Below are positions 28,337 through 37,129 of a DNA stretch of 64,000 bases, piece after piece. The stretch is from Brumimicrobium oceani (GTDB taxonomy: Bacteria > Bacteroidota > Bacteroidia > Flavobacteriales_D > Crocinitomicaceae): NCBI RefSeq assembly GCF_003143775.1, contig NZ_QFRJ01000002.1:206501-270500 (forward strand). Reading direction: 5' to 3'. The translations under genes were made by a program, and so were the position numbers. Every line of letters begins with the position of its first letter. Positions within the stretch are counted from its first letter, which is position 1. The notes beneath the pieces were generated by a model. The model searched no databases, was not told the DNA's origin, and saw only the letters and a program-made list of their open reading frames with translations.

Positions 28337-29240
28337 AGGGTTTACCGCAAAGGGTGATGAGGAAAAAGAAGGGTTACGCAGAGGGGCGCGGAGGTGCAGA
28401 GGTTCGAGGAGAGCGCCTGTGGCACTTGGTTATTTCACAGAGGGTAAAGGAGGTTTTTCACAGAGGGACATGGAGGAAAAGAAGACAAAGAAGGGTTACG
28501 CAAAGGGGCGCGGAGGCGCAGAGGTTCGCGGAGAGCGCCTGTGGCACTTGGTTATTTCACAGAGGGTAAAGGAGGTTTTTCACAGAGGGACATGGAGGAA
28601 AAGAAGACAAAGAAGGGTTACGCAGAGGTTCGCGGAGGCGCAGAGGTTCGCGGAGAGCGCCTGTGGCACTTGGTTATTTCACAGAGGGTAAAGGAGGTTT
28701 TTCACAGAGGGACACGGAGGAAAAGAAGACAAAGAAGGGTTACGCAGAGGGGCGCGGAGGCGCAGAGGTTCGCGGAGAGCGCCTGTGGCACTTGGTTGTT
28801 TCACAGAGGGACACGGAGGTTTTTCACAGAGGGACATGGAGGAAAAGAAGACAAAGAAGGGTTACGCAAAGGGGCGCGGAGGTGCAGAGGTTCGCGGAGA
28901 GCGCCTGTGGCACTTGGTTATTTCACAGAGGGTAAAGGAGGTTTTTCACAGAGGGACACGGAGGAAAAGAAGACAAAGAAGGGTTACGCAAAGGGGCGCG
29001 GAGGTGCAGAGGTTCGCGGAGAGCGCCTGTGGCACTTGGTTATTTCACAGAGGGTAAAGGAGGTTTTTCACAGAGGGACATGGAGGAAAAGAAGACAAAG
29101 AAGGGTTACGCAAAGGGGCGCGGAGGTGCAGAGGTTCGCAGAGGGTTTGAGTTGAAGGGCGCGGAGAGCGCCTGTGGCACTTGGTTGTTTCACAGAGGGA
29201 CACGGAGGAAAACCGCAGAGGGCGCGGAGGAGGCATGAAG
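28337..29240. repeat. 122-bp tandem repeat array, about seven units, stop-free on the + strand over most of its length
   Basis: CACAGAGGGACA(T/C)GGAGG begins at 28459, 28581, 28703, 28825, 28947, 29069 and 29191, an exact 122-bp spacing, with a degenerate first unit from about 28337. Units include AAGAAGACAAAGAAGGGTTA, CGCGGAGG(C/T)GCAGAGGTTCG and GAGCGCCTGTGGCACTTGG. The unit length is not a multiple of 3, and long stretches lack stop codons in all + frames, so overlapping open frames of up to about 200 codons arise by rotation. They have no start-codon logic or signal peptide, so I treat them as non-coding. A decayed relative lies at 26650-26815. Confidence 0.92.
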
Positions 29241-29491
29241 GGAAATACTTATTGGTTTCGGCTTAAGACTCATTACTCGAGACTGAATGCTGTTATTACA
29301 TCGCATCGTGTTAAGCCCCGGCGGAAATGAATAGCTGGGTGAACGCATTTATGAATTTTGCTTGGTGATGCAGAGCGACCAACGGAATGCTCCTGTAGCG
29401 CTTAGCAAAATCATAAAAGGCGGAACTCACTAGAAAATGTAGACGGATTAAGGCTCCAAATAATTATTAATCAATTAGAAAATAACAAACT
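29241..29491. other. lrp upstream region
   Basis: A 251-base gap from the end of the repeat array to lrp. ATTTTGCT (29355-29362) and AGCAAAAT (29404-29411) are inverted and could form an 8-bp stem around GC-richer sequence. It may hold the lrp promoter or operator, but no consensus is evident. Confidence 0.4.
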
Positions 29492-29935
29492 ATGTACGAA
29501 ATAGATGAATTAGATAGGGAAATTATTGCATTGTTGAAGAGGGATGCGAAGTTAAGTATTAAGGAAATTGCGAATTTGGTGGGGATTACGACGACGCCGG
29601 TGCATAATCGCATTAAAAAGTTGGAGAAAACGGGGATTATTGAAAAGTATGTTGCGGTAATCGATAACAAAAAATTGCACAATGGAATGTATGTTTTCTG
29701 CTCCGTTTCTTTGGATGTCCAAAAATTAAAGGAAATTGAAATTTTTAAGGAAGAAATCAGGAAATTACCCGAGGTTTTGGAATGTTATTTAATGGGTGGG
29801 GCAAACGATTTTCTGTTAAAGGTCATGGTGAAAGATTTGGATGCGTATCATCAATTTTCATCGGGAAAGCTGGCGGCTCTGGAAAACGTGAATCAGATTA
29901 AGAGTACCTTTGTGTTGGATACGGTGAAGAAATAA
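29492..29935 (+). CDS. Lrp/AsnC-family transcriptional regulator
   Basis: 147 residues. The N-terminal winged HTH is typical ('IDELDREIIALLKRDAKLSIKEIANLVGITTTPVHNRIKKLEKTGII' covers about residues 4-50), and the C-terminal RAM domain contains 'EVLECYLMGGANDFLLKVMVKDLDAY', the effector-binding block. These proteins form octamers and respond to amino acids. It is divergent from the cystathionine gamma-synthase-family gene, which may be a target; this is an inference from position. Length agrees with the family. Confidence 0.93.
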   Translation: MYEIDELDREIIALLKRDAKLSIKEIANLVGITTTPVHNRIKKLEKTGIIEKYVAVIDNKKLHNGMYVFCSVSLDVQKLKEIEIFKEEIRKLPEVLECYLMGGANDFLLKVMVKDLDAYHQFSSGKLAALENVNQIKSTFVLDTVKK

Positions 29936-30120
29936 TATTGACGTTGTGGCGCTGCTTTTTTTAATGATTAATGGTTAAGGTTTAATGTTTAACGGGGGAA
30001 GTGGTGGCGCTGTATTATTTCTAATGGTTAACGGGGGATGTGGTGGCGCTGTAATGGGACGCGGATGACGCGGATCTTCGAACGCGGATTTATGCGGATT
30101 TTTTGGGTTTTTTGAATTTT
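29936..30120. repeat. GTGGTGGCGCTGTA repeats and a GCGGATGACG element
   Basis: GTGG(T)GGCGCTG-type units occur at about 29945, 30001 and 30040, separated by TTAATGGTTAA(C) runs. They lead into the GTAATGGGACGCGGATGACG element at 30051-30100, a close match to 23043-23104. All of this is non-coding and leads directly into the A/B array. Confidence 0.7.
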
Positions 30121-30990
30121 CAGATTCCCTTGATTAAACAAACACATTGCAAATAAGAGTATTCCCAATAATCAAAGCTCATCATTTAATCACATTATTC
30201 ACAGTGCTGACAAGAATCAAAGCCCAAACAAAACATCTGAACTGTGATTTTTTTGATTTTCAGATTCCCTTGATTTTAAAAACAAACACGTTTTAAATTA
30301 AAGTATTCCCCATAATCAAAGTATATCATTTAATCACACGAATCACAGTGCTGACAAGGATCATAACGCAAACAAAACATCTGAACTGTGATTCTTTTGA
30401 TTTTCAGATTCCCTTGATTAAACAATCACATTGCAAATAAGAGTATTCCCAAAAATCAAAGCCATCATTTAATCACAGGAATCATAGTGCTGACAAGAAT
30501 CAAAGCCAAAACAAAACATCTGAACTGTGATTTTTTTGATTTTCAGATTCCCTTGATCTTAAAAACAAACACGTTTTAAATTAAAGTATTCCCCATAATC
30601 AAAGTATATCATTTAATCACACGAATCACAGTGCTGACAAGGATCACAACACAAGCAAAACGTCTGAACTGTGATTTTTTTTTTGATTTTCAGATTCCCT
30701 TGATTAAACAAACACATTGCAAATAAGAGTATTCCCAATAATCAAAGCTCATCATTTAATCACATTATTCACAGTGCTGACAAGAATCAAAGCCCAAACA
30801 AAACGTCTGAACTGTGATTTTTTTGATTTTCAGATTCCCTTGATTTTAAAAACAAACACGTTTTAAATTAAAGTATTCCCCATAATCAAAGTATATCATT
30901 TCATCACATGAATCACAGTGCTGACAAATGGCTAAATCGTAAACTCAATCAAAAACGTCTGACCTGTGATTTTTTTTGATTTTCGGATTT
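30121..30990. repeat. Higher-order repeat array: alternating A and B units, ~285-bp dimer
   Basis: CAGATTCCCTTGAT starts each monomer at 30121, 30261, 30405, 30544, 30691 and 30831, with a decayed one at 30984. Monomers alternate: A units continue TAAACAA(A/T)CACATTGCAAA and B units TTTTAAAAACAAACACGTTT (or one-base variants). The A-to-A distances are 284 and 286, the B-to-B distances 283 and 287. Each monomer ends in CACAGTGCTGACAA ... CTGAACTGTGATTTTTT, where TCACAG and CTGTGA are inverted about 44 bases apart and followed by a T-run. No coding frame runs through it. It fills most of the 29936-31076 gap. Confidence 0.9.
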
Positions 30991-31076
30991 CCTTGATTAC
31001 TAAAAAGCAAACATTCCCCTCCCAAAATTGTAATATCCATACACAATGATTAATATCACGAAAAAAATAAATAGAA

Positions 31077-31637
31077 ATGAATAATATAACAGACTGGGAA
31101 GGTTATTTGGCGAAATTTGAAGAGGTATTGGCACAAGAAACTCCGCAACCGCCTTATGACAACCCGATGTATTTGGATTACTTTAAATTGAATCGCAGTA
31201 GACAAAAACGTTGGTTGAAAACGGCGAAAATTAATGAGGAATTAACTCAGGCGATTAAAGCGATTGACGAAAAACAAACTTGGTATTTAATTACTGAACC
31301 TTGGTGTGGCGACGCGGCGCATAATGCTCCTTTTATTTATATGATGTCGGAATTGAACCCGAATATTACCTTGAAAGTTGTTTGGAGGGATACGGAACCT
31401 TTCATGATTGACGATTATCTAACGAATGGGGGAAAATCTATTCCTAAATTGGTGATCCGTAATGAAAATGAAAAGGATTTACATGTTTGGGGACCTCGTC
31501 CAGCAGAATGTCAGGTGCTTTTCACAAAACTGAAAGAAGAAAATGCTGACTTCGAAAAACAAAAGGTGGAATTGCAGAATTGGTATAATAAAGACAAAGG
31601 GGAAAGTATTCAGAAAGAGTTTTTGGAAATGATTTAA
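31077..31637 (+). CDS. Thioredoxin-fold family protein with a single active-site cysteine
   Basis: 186 residues. A helical N-terminal part is followed by a thioredoxin-like core: 'QTWYLITEPWCGDAAHNAPFIYMMSEL' has Cys77 in the position of the first CxxC cysteine, but the second is Ala (CGDA). 'NGGKSIPKLVIRN' supplies the cis-Pro loop. With one cysteine it is unlikely to be a standard dithiol oxidoreductase; a monothiol, peroxiredoxin-like or bacilliredoxin-like role is possible. No signal peptide is seen, so it is cytosolic. It stands alone between two repeat arrays. Confidence 0.82.
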   Translation: MNNITDWEGYLAKFEEVLAQETPQPPYDNPMYLDYFKLNRSRQKRWLKTAKINEELTQAIKAIDEKQTWYLITEPWCGDAAHNAPFIYMMSELNPNITLKVVWRDTEPFMIDDYLTNGGKSIPKLVIRNENEKDLHVWGPRPAECQVLFTKLKEENADFEKQKVELQNWYNKDKGESIQKEFLEMI

Positions 31638-31680
31638 CCGCGAAGAATAGGGAGAGGTTTTAGGGAGAGGACATTAAAGT

Positions 31681-32045
31681 ACCGAATTCCAAGAAAGATT
31701 ACGCTCAGGATTGTTGCCTTCGATCCATTCGACAAGCTCAGGAACCTCAGGCTCAGTCAACGGGATACTCTTCGGTGACTGAGCTTGCCGAAGGTACCGA
31801 ATTTCAAGAAAGATTACGCTCAGGATTGTTGCCTTCGATCCATTCGACAAGCTCAGGAACCTCGAGCTCAGTCAACGGGATACTCTTCGGTGACTGAGCT
31901 TGCCGAAGGTAGCGAATTTCAAAAAAGATTACACTCAGAATTGTTGCCTTCGATCCATTCGACAAGCTCAGGAACCTCGAGCTCAGTCAACGGATTATGC
32001 TTCGGTGACTGAGCTTGCCGAAGGTACCGAATTCCAAGAAAGATT
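31681..32045. repeat. 115-bp tandem array, three units, CTCAGTCA/TGACTGAG family
   Basis: Units start at 31681, 31796 and 31911, exactly 115 apart, with a partial fourth at 32026-32045. Each has ACCGAATT(C/T)CAAGAAAGAT (first base varies), TTGTTGCCTTCGATCCATTC, GACAAGCTCAGGAACCTC and CTCAGTCAACGG, and then TGACTGAGCTTGCCGAAGG. CTCAGTCA and TGACTGAG can form a hairpin with a 16-base loop. The same element appears inverted at 33284-33385, in tandem at 20406-20650 and as a fragment at 34724-34780. Confidence 0.9.
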
Positions 32046-32226
32046 AACTTCTCAGAAATAAATAGCATTTTTCTAATCACCTGAATAACAGACTTAATTC
32101 CAGTTAATTAAAAACACACAAGAAGGTGTATTTTATTAAAATAAGAGCTTCTCCCCGATTTTTAGGGTGCAAAACAACAAGCATTAAATAAAAATGTTTA
32201 TTTTCGCAAACTTAAATGATAATGCA

Positions 32227-32685
32227 ATGCCTTGGTATGTGCTCTTAACGAAACCTAAAAGTGAAAAGAAAGTGGAATCCCGCTTACTGCAATTAGACGT
32301 TAAAGCATATTGCCCCACCAGAATCGAACGCCGTCAATGGAGTGACCGAATAAAAAAAGTCGAAACTCCATTACTTCCATCGATGATATTGGTAAATTTA
32401 GAGGACAAAGAACGTGATATCGTTTTTGAAATCCCAGGTGCTGTGCGCTATCTTTTTTGGATGGGGAAACCTGCCCAAGTAAGTGAGCAAGAAATTGATG
32501 TATTGAAAGAAATGAGTGAAAACCAAGCCAATGTCCTTTCGGTTGAAAAAATCGAAGTCGGCAAGGAAGTGGAAATTGATAACCTTGGAAGTGAAAAACA
32601 AAAAGGGGTAATCAAGAAGATCTCGGGGAATCAATGCTGGATTTTACTCAAAAATTTAGGTTACGTGGTTAAATTGAGAATCTGA
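32227..32685 (+). CDS. UpxY-family (NusG-like) transcription antiterminator
   Basis: 152 residues from the ATG at 32227 (MPWYVLLTKPKSEKKVESRL); an in-frame ATG at 32194 would give an atypical lead. 'WYVLLTKPKSEKKV', 'YCPTRIERRQWSDR' and 'TPLLPSMILVNLED' match the NGN domain of NusG paralogues. The C-terminus resembles a KOW-type domain ('GSEKQKGVIKKISGNQCWILLKNLG'). UpxY proteins in Bacteroidota are encoded at the head of capsule operons and allow RNA polymerase to read through them. It heads the polysaccharide locus here, so it probably controls it. Confidence 0.88.
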   Translation: MPWYVLLTKPKSEKKVESRLLQLDVKAYCPTRIERRQWSDRIKKVETPLLPSMILVNLEDKERDIVFEIPGAVRYLFWMGKPAQVSEQEIDVLKEMSENQANVLSVEKIEVGKEVEIDNLGSEKQKGVIKKISGNQCWILLKNLGYVVKLRI

Positions 32686-33158
32686 GTTAATGATTAATGT
32701 TTAATTATTAATGTTTAACGGTTTTTAATGTTTAATTATTAACGCGATAGGGATTTTTTTAATGGTTAATTGTTAACGTAATGATTAATGGTTAATTATT
32801 AAGGGTTAACGCGGGGGAGTAATTGAAAAATTCGTAATTATTAATTCGTAATTGATAATTCTCTCAGCCTGGTTATTTGACATGATTGGAGTGATTTATT
32901 TGATATTGTTGTAGGGACGGTTTGTAAACCGTCCGATTCTACACAAATCAAATGATACAATCACCAATTGTCGAATTATTTTATTGAAAGTTTATAATCA
33001 ACATGTTGTAAATAACAATGTGACTGATGAGGGCGAAGCCGTGGGAAAATCGAAGATTTAGGGAGAGGTTGCGCTAAAGCGCAGGGAGAGAAACTAGGGA
33101 GAGAGTAAAAGAGAATGAGATCTGAGGAAAAACAATGGGAATAGTAGAAGAATTACAT

Positions 33159-33273
33159 AGTCCTCCCCCCAGCCCCCTCCAAAGGGGGAGTTTATTAGCT
33201 CTCCGTTTTAAAGAATAAGATTTAATAAATATAGTTTATAAAGAATATACATTTTCAGTAAGTTCAAGGCTTT
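33159..33273. repeat. Duplicated leader module, copy 1 (upstream of epimerase)
   Basis: The segment AGTCCTCCCC through AAGGCTT is repeated at 34536-34652. Within it, 33198-33251 and 34577-34630 are identical over 54 bases. The module combines the CCCCTCCAAAGGGGGAG palindrome with an AT-rich tract (TTTAATAAATATAGTTTATA) that looks promoter-like. Both copies are followed by a GACAAGCTCAGTCACCGAA element and then a gene of the locus. Confidence 0.85.
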
Positions 33274-33283
33274 CGGAGCCTTC

Positions 33284-33385
33284 ATCGCCTTCGACGCCTT
33301 CGACAAGCTCAGTCACCGAAAGCACCGAAGAGTACTCCCGTTGACTGAGCCTGAAGTTCCTGAGCTAGCCGAATGGATCGAAGGC
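33284..33385. repeat. Inverted copy of the GACAAGCTCAGTCA element
   Basis: Reading its reverse complement gives TTGCCTTCGATCCATTCG, CTCAGGAACTTCAGG and CTCAGTCAACGGG, the same order as a unit of the 31681-32045 array. It is therefore the same element in the opposite orientation, about 1.3 kb away, just before the epimerase gene. Confidence 0.8.
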
Positions 33386-33428
33386 AAAAAATATACAAGG
33401 AAAAGCATAAAGCATTTCACAAAGAAAT

Positions 33429-34424
33429 ATGAAAGAGAAATTTAAAGTATTAAAAAACAAAAACATCCTCGTAACTGGAGGAGCAGGTTTCATCGGAAGT
33501 AACCTTTGTGAAATCCTACTCGAAATAGGTGCAAAAGTGACTTGCCTTGATAATTTCGCGACGGGACACAAACACAACATCGAAGCTTTCTTAGAAAATG
33601 CAAACTTTACTTTAATTGAAGGTGATATTCGTGATTTAGATACTTGCCATAAAGCATGTGAAAATCAAGACTTTGTTTTACACCAAGCGGCTTTGGGTTC
33701 TGTTCCGCGTTCTATTAATGATCCCATCAACACGAATTCTGTAAATACTGATGGATTCTTGAATATGTTGGTGGCAGCGAGAGATGCTAAAGTGGATAGA
33801 TTTGTTTATGCAGCGAGTAGTTCTACTTATGGAGATTCTGAAAACTTACCTAAAGTTGAAGATATTATCGGAAAACCTTTGTCGCCTTATGCCATTACGA
33901 AATATGTGAATGAATTGTATGCCGATGTTTTTGCGAAAACTTACGACATGAATTGTATAGGTCTCCGCTATTTCAACGTTTTTGGAAAAAGACAAGATCC
34001 AAATGGGGCTTACGCTGCCGTTATTCCATTGTTCGTAAAGCAATTTATGGATCACGAAAGTCCAACCATTAATGGCGATGGAACTTATTCGCGTGATTTT
34101 ACCTATATCGACAATGTGCTTCAAATGAATTTATTGGCGATAACTACCGAAAATAAAGAAGCCTTGAATCAGGTGTACAATACCGCAGTGGGTGACCGCA
34201 CTACCCTAGTTCAATTGGTTAATTTATTGAAAAAGCATTTAACGAAATTTGATTCTGAAATTGATAAAGTAGAAATCGTTCATGGTCCAAATAGAAAAGG
34301 AGATATTCCTCATTCTTTGGCGAGTGTAGAGAAAGCGAAGAAGTTGATGGGGTATGCACCGACCCATGTGATTGAGGATGGGATTGAAGAGGCTGTGCAG
34401 TGGTACTGGGATAATTTGAAATAA
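33429..34424 (+). CDS. UDP-N-acetylglucosamine 4-epimerase-like SDR (TviC/WbpP type)
   Basis: 331 residues of the extended SDR family. The NAD motif is GGAGFIG (residues 17-23), catalytic Tyr154 and Lys158 lie in 'SPYAITKYV', and the conserved serines lie in 'YAASSSTYGD'. 'HQAALGSVPRSINDP' is the signature of the UDP-GlcNAc/GlcNAcA 4-epimerases WbpP and TviC. With the TviB-like dehydrogenase 850 bases on, it should supply UDP-GalNAc or UDP-GalNAcA, as in Vi antigen synthesis. The duplicated leader module lies in front of it. Confidence 0.88.
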   Translation: MKEKFKVLKNKNILVTGGAGFIGSNLCEILLEIGAKVTCLDNFATGHKHNIEAFLENANFTLIEGDIRDLDTCHKACENQDFVLHQAALGSVPRSINDPINTNSVNTDGFLNMLVAARDAKVDRFVYAASSSTYGDSENLPKVEDIIGKPLSPYAITKYVNELYADVFAKTYDMNCIGLRYFNVFGKRQDPNGAYAAVIPLFVKQFMDHESPTINGDGTYSRDFTYIDNVLQMNLLAITTENKEALNQVYNTAVGDRTTLVQLVNLLKKHLTKFDSEIDKVEIVHGPNRKGDIPHSLASVEKAKKLMGYAPTHVIEDGIEEAVQWYWDNLK

Positions 34425-34865
34425 ATTCAAATTACAGTAAGGAGTGTGAGATTTGAGTGAAGAGGACTAAGTAGATAGAGATAAAAAAGATCTTCACTCT
34501 AATAATAAAATTGAAATAAATATTAATATTTAGAAAGTCCTCCCCCTTTTTCCCCCTCCAAAGGGGGAGTTTGGAAGCTCTCCGTTTTAAAGAATAAGAT
34601 TTAATAAATATAGTTTATAAAGAATATACACTATCAGTAAGTTCAAGGCTTATTGATTGCGTTTCCCCCTTTGGAGGGGGACAAGGGGGAGGAAAAGTCA
34701 ACTATTGATTTCAACCATTTCGTCGACTTCGATGCCTTCGATGCTTTCGACAAGCTCAGTCACCGAAGGCAACGAAAACAGCGAAGTCACTGAAGAGAAT
34801 AAAAATAATTAAAGACATCTCAAAACAACAACTAACCAAAAATCAAATCATCTAAAATCAACATA
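34425..34865. other. Intergenic region carrying copy 2 of the leader module
   Basis: 441 bases. Copy 2 of the duplicated module is at 34536-34652 with a CCCCCTCCAAAGGGGGAG palindrome. A mirror-related CCCCCTTTGGAGGGGG lies at 34665-34680. A GACAAGCTCAGTCACCGAAG fragment lies near 34750. The last 60 bases before the next gene are A/C-rich and almost free of G. Confidence 0.65.
34536..34652. repeat. Duplicated leader module, copy 2 (upstream of first small paralogue)
   Basis: Repeats 33159-33273; 54 bases (34577-34630) are identical to 33198-33251. The two copies lie about 1.38 kb apart in direct orientation on either side of the epimerase gene, so recombination between them would delete or duplicate that gene. 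Confidence 0.85.
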
Positions 34866-35240
34866 ATGAATACACAACTTAAAAACCAATGGATTGCTTT
34901 AGAAGAACAATGCCATATTTTATTAAAAGAGAAAATCGCTGAACATAACCAAACAAATGATCATCCATTGTCACGAGCTTTGATTTCAAGCCAGTTGACT
35001 TTTTGTAAAGATGGAGTGCTCATTAATAAAAGAAGTTCTTCTGAAAGTAAAGGAGGAATTAGTGTAATGTTTAATGATATGGCTACATCTGAAATTAAAG
35101 CTAAAATGCTCGCTCTGAATTCGCAAAAACAAAACCACAGTTATTTATATAGCTACAAATTTGAGGAGGTAAACCATTACAACCCGAAGGAAATCGTTGA
35201 ACAGCATTTAAACAACTTATTGAACACAAAAAAGGGATAA
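34866..35240 (+). CDS. Hypothetical protein, paralogue 1 of a locus-specific pair
   Basis: 124 residues, no signal peptide or membrane segment. It shares '[14 protein letters not shown]', 'SQLTFCKDG', 'GGIS/GISI', a '[20 protein letters not shown]' type ending and its length with the protein at 36682-37059. The first 35 or so bases of the two genes are nearly identical. I recognise no family. The pair flanks the TviB-like dehydrogenase gene, so a role in the polysaccharide locus, for example as a binding or regulatory partner, is inferred only from position. The gene has its own A/C-rich leader. Confidence 0.7.
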   Translation: MNTQLKNQWIALEEQCHILLKEKIAEHNQTNDHPLSRALISSQLTFCKDGVLINKRSSSESKGGISVMFNDMATSEIKAKMLALNSQKQNHSYLYSYKFEEVNHYNPKEIVEQHLNNLLNTKKG

Positions 35241-35272
35241 GATTAAGCAACCCCCAAAAACATTATAAAACT

Positions 35273-36562
35273 ATGAACAACCCTGAGAACATCACAAAAA
35301 TCGCCATCATCGGCCTCGGATACGTAGGACTTCCTTTAGCTCGTTTATTCGCTACGAAATATCCTGTTGTAGGATTTGATATCAATGAAGCGCGTATTAA
35401 TGATTTGAACGGTGGACACGATTCTACTTTAGAAGTAAGTGATGATTTGCTGAAAGATGTTTTAGTGCAGGACAGTAATATGGAAATTGGATTGTATAAT
35501 TCTCCAAATCTAGAAGACATCAAAGACTGTAATGTTTTCATTATTACGGTTCCTACTCCAGTGGATAAAAATAACCGTCCTGATCTTACACCTTTGTATA
35601 AGTCAAGTGAAACTGTGGCAAAAGTGTTGAAGAAAGGTGATATCGTTATTTACGAATCGACTGTTTATCCCGGGGTAACAGAAGATGAATGTGTTCCAGT
35701 TTTAGAGCGCATTTCTGGTTTGAAGTTCAATGAAGATTTCTTTGCGGGATATTCACCAGAACGTATTAATCCAGGAGATAAAGAACATACCGTTGAAAAA
35801 ATATTAAAGGTAACCGCAGGTTCCACTCCTGAAATTGGTCAAGTCGTGGATGAGTTATATAAATCAGTGATTACGGCAGGAACTCACTTAGCTCCTACTA
35901 TTAAAGTTGCAGAAGCAGCGAAAGTTATTGAAAACTCTCAACGTGATGTAAACATAGCTTTCGTAAACGAATTGGCTAAAATCTTCAACCTCATGGGGAT
36001 TGATACAAAAGCTGTTTTAGAAGCTGCTGGTACTAAATGGAACTTTCTACCTTTTAAGCCAGGATTAGTTGGTGGACATTGTATTGGTGTTGACCCTTAT
36101 TACTTGGCACAGAAAGCACAGGAATTAGGATATCATCCTGAAATCATTTTGGCTGGACGTCGAATGAATGATTCTATGGGAGCTTATGTAGCTTCAGAGA
36201 TAGTAAAACTCATGTTAAACAATGATTTAAAAGTTAAAGGTTCTAAGATTTTGATTTTAGGAATCACTTTTAAAGAGAATTGTCCTGATGTACGTAACAC
36301 TAAAGTAGTTGATGTTGTAAAAGAATTAAAACAATATGCTGCGGATATCACTATTTATGACCCTTTAGCTTCTCCAAAAGAAGTTGAACATGAGTACAAT
36401 TTGCAAACAACACAAACAATGCCTCAAGGACCTTTTGATGCTATTGTTTTAACTGTAGCCCACAACGAATTTTTAAATTTAGATTTAGAGAAATTGAAAT
36501 CTAAGGATGGTATTGTGTATGATGTGAAAGGTGTTTTACCAAATGCTGGTGGGAGACTTTAA
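35273..36562 (+). CDS. UDP-N-acetyl-D-glucosamine 6-dehydrogenase (TviB/WbpA type)
   Basis: 429 residues of the UDP-sugar dehydrogenase family. The NAD motif '[15 protein letters not shown]' starts at residue 13. The catalytic Cys270 is in '[15 protein letters not shown]', and '[14 protein letters not shown]', '[14 protein letters not shown]' and '[15 protein letters not shown]' are conserved blocks. The '[10 protein letters not shown]' and '[12 protein letters not shown]' forms favour the HexNAc-specific WbpA/TviB subgroup over UDP-glucose dehydrogenases. The product would be UDP-GlcNAcA, converted to UDP-GalNAcA by the neighbouring epimerase. The gene starts 32 bases after paralogue 1. Confidence 0.92.
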   Translation: MNNPENITKIAIIGLGYVGLPLARLFATKYPVVGFDINEARINDLNGGHDSTLEVSDDLLKDVLVQDSNMEIGLYNSPNLEDIKDCNVFIITVPTPVDKNNRPDLTPLYKSSETVAKVLKKGDIVIYESTVYPGVTEDECVPVLERISGLKFNEDFFAGYSPERINPGDKEHTVEKILKVTAGSTPEIGQVVDELYKSVITAGTHLAPTIKVAEAAKVIENSQRDVNIAFVNELAKIFNLMGIDTKAVLEAAGTKWNFLPFKPGLVGGHCIGVDPYYLAQKAQELGYHPEIILAGRRMNDSMGAYVASEIVKLMLNNDLKVKGSKILILGITFKENCPDVRNTKVVDVVKELKQYAADITIYDPLASPKEVEHEYNLQTTQTMPQGPFDAIVLTVAHNEFLNLDLEKLKSKDGIVYDVKGVLPNAGGRL

Positions 36563-36681
36563 TTTATGCGATGTAAATTTGTTGATGCGTGAATTTGTAT
36601 AGCCGTTTTGTTAAAGCAAATTCACAAATTTACGAATACACGATTTAACAAATAACCGAATAACCAATAAAACCAAATCAA

Positions 36682-37059
36682 ATGAATACACAACTTAAAA
36701 ACCAATGGATCGCTTTAGAAGAAAAATATCATAAATTGCTAAAGGAAAAAGTGAATCAATACAATTCTAGTAGTAACTCCCCTATCCCACAACCAATAAT
36801 TACAAGTCAATTAACTTTTTGTAAGGATGGAATAGTTATTCATAAACTGAGTGAACCTCATTTAAAAAGCGGAATAAGTATAATTGTGAACAATAGCAGT
36901 ATAGCTGAAGTAAAAGAATTAAAGTCCATGAAAGGTGAAAATTCAAACGGATTTTATCATAGCATAGACGTATTTCACTTTGATCAAATCGATGATTACA
37001 ACCCTGAGCAGATTGTTGAAAAAGATTTAGTCCATTTTTGCAAATCATCAGTTGCATAA
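36682..37059 (+). CDS. Hypothetical protein, paralogue 2 of a locus-specific pair
   Basis: 125 residues, related over the whole length to the protein at 34866-35240. Shared blocks are '[14 protein letters not shown]', '[14 protein letters not shown]', 'SGISIIVNN' and 'DYNPEQIVEKDL'. The C-terminus differs most. The 5' leader, unlike the body of the gene, is A/C-rich. The pair is best explained by a duplication, perhaps followed by divergence toward different partners. No function is known to me. Confidence 0.7.
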   Translation: MNTQLKNQWIALEEKYHKLLKEKVNQYNSSSNSPIPQPIITSQLTFCKDGIVIHKLSEPHLKSGISIIVNNSSIAEVKELKSMKGENSNGFYHSIDVFHFDQIDDYNPEQIVEKDLVHFCKSSVA

Positions 37060-37129
37060 TTGAAGACTGTCTCTGATAGCACAAAACAAACAACTTCACG
37101 ACTTAACAAGTTAACAATTCAACATAAAA

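Larger units (their letters stand above)
32686..33428. other. Intergenic region between upxY-like gene and epimerase
   Basis: 743 bases of mixed repeats. Bases 32686-32830 are steps of TTAATGTTTAATTATTAATG type. GAATTCGTAATT-like steps follow to about 32865. A CCCCCTCCAAAGGGGGAG palindrome lies at 33173-33190, followed by the AT-rich module duplicated at 34536-34652. Bases 33284-33385 hold an inverted copy of the 115-bp family element. The antiterminator presumably acts on transcripts passing through here. No gene was recognised. Confidence 0.6.

Noticed and set aside
28290-29238. Several overlapping open frames of 69-204 codons in the 122-bp array
   Set aside because: They arise because the 122-bp unit is free of stop codons in several frames and its length rotates the frame. 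The same amino-acid blocks reappear in shifted frames, as expected of non-coding repeats.
29355-29411. Hairpin upstream of lrp as a riboswitch
   Set aside because: Only an 8-bp stem with a large loop; no conserved aptamer elements were seen.
31785-32012. 75-codon open frame across the 115-bp array
   Set aside because: Its protein is a direct read-through of repeat units.
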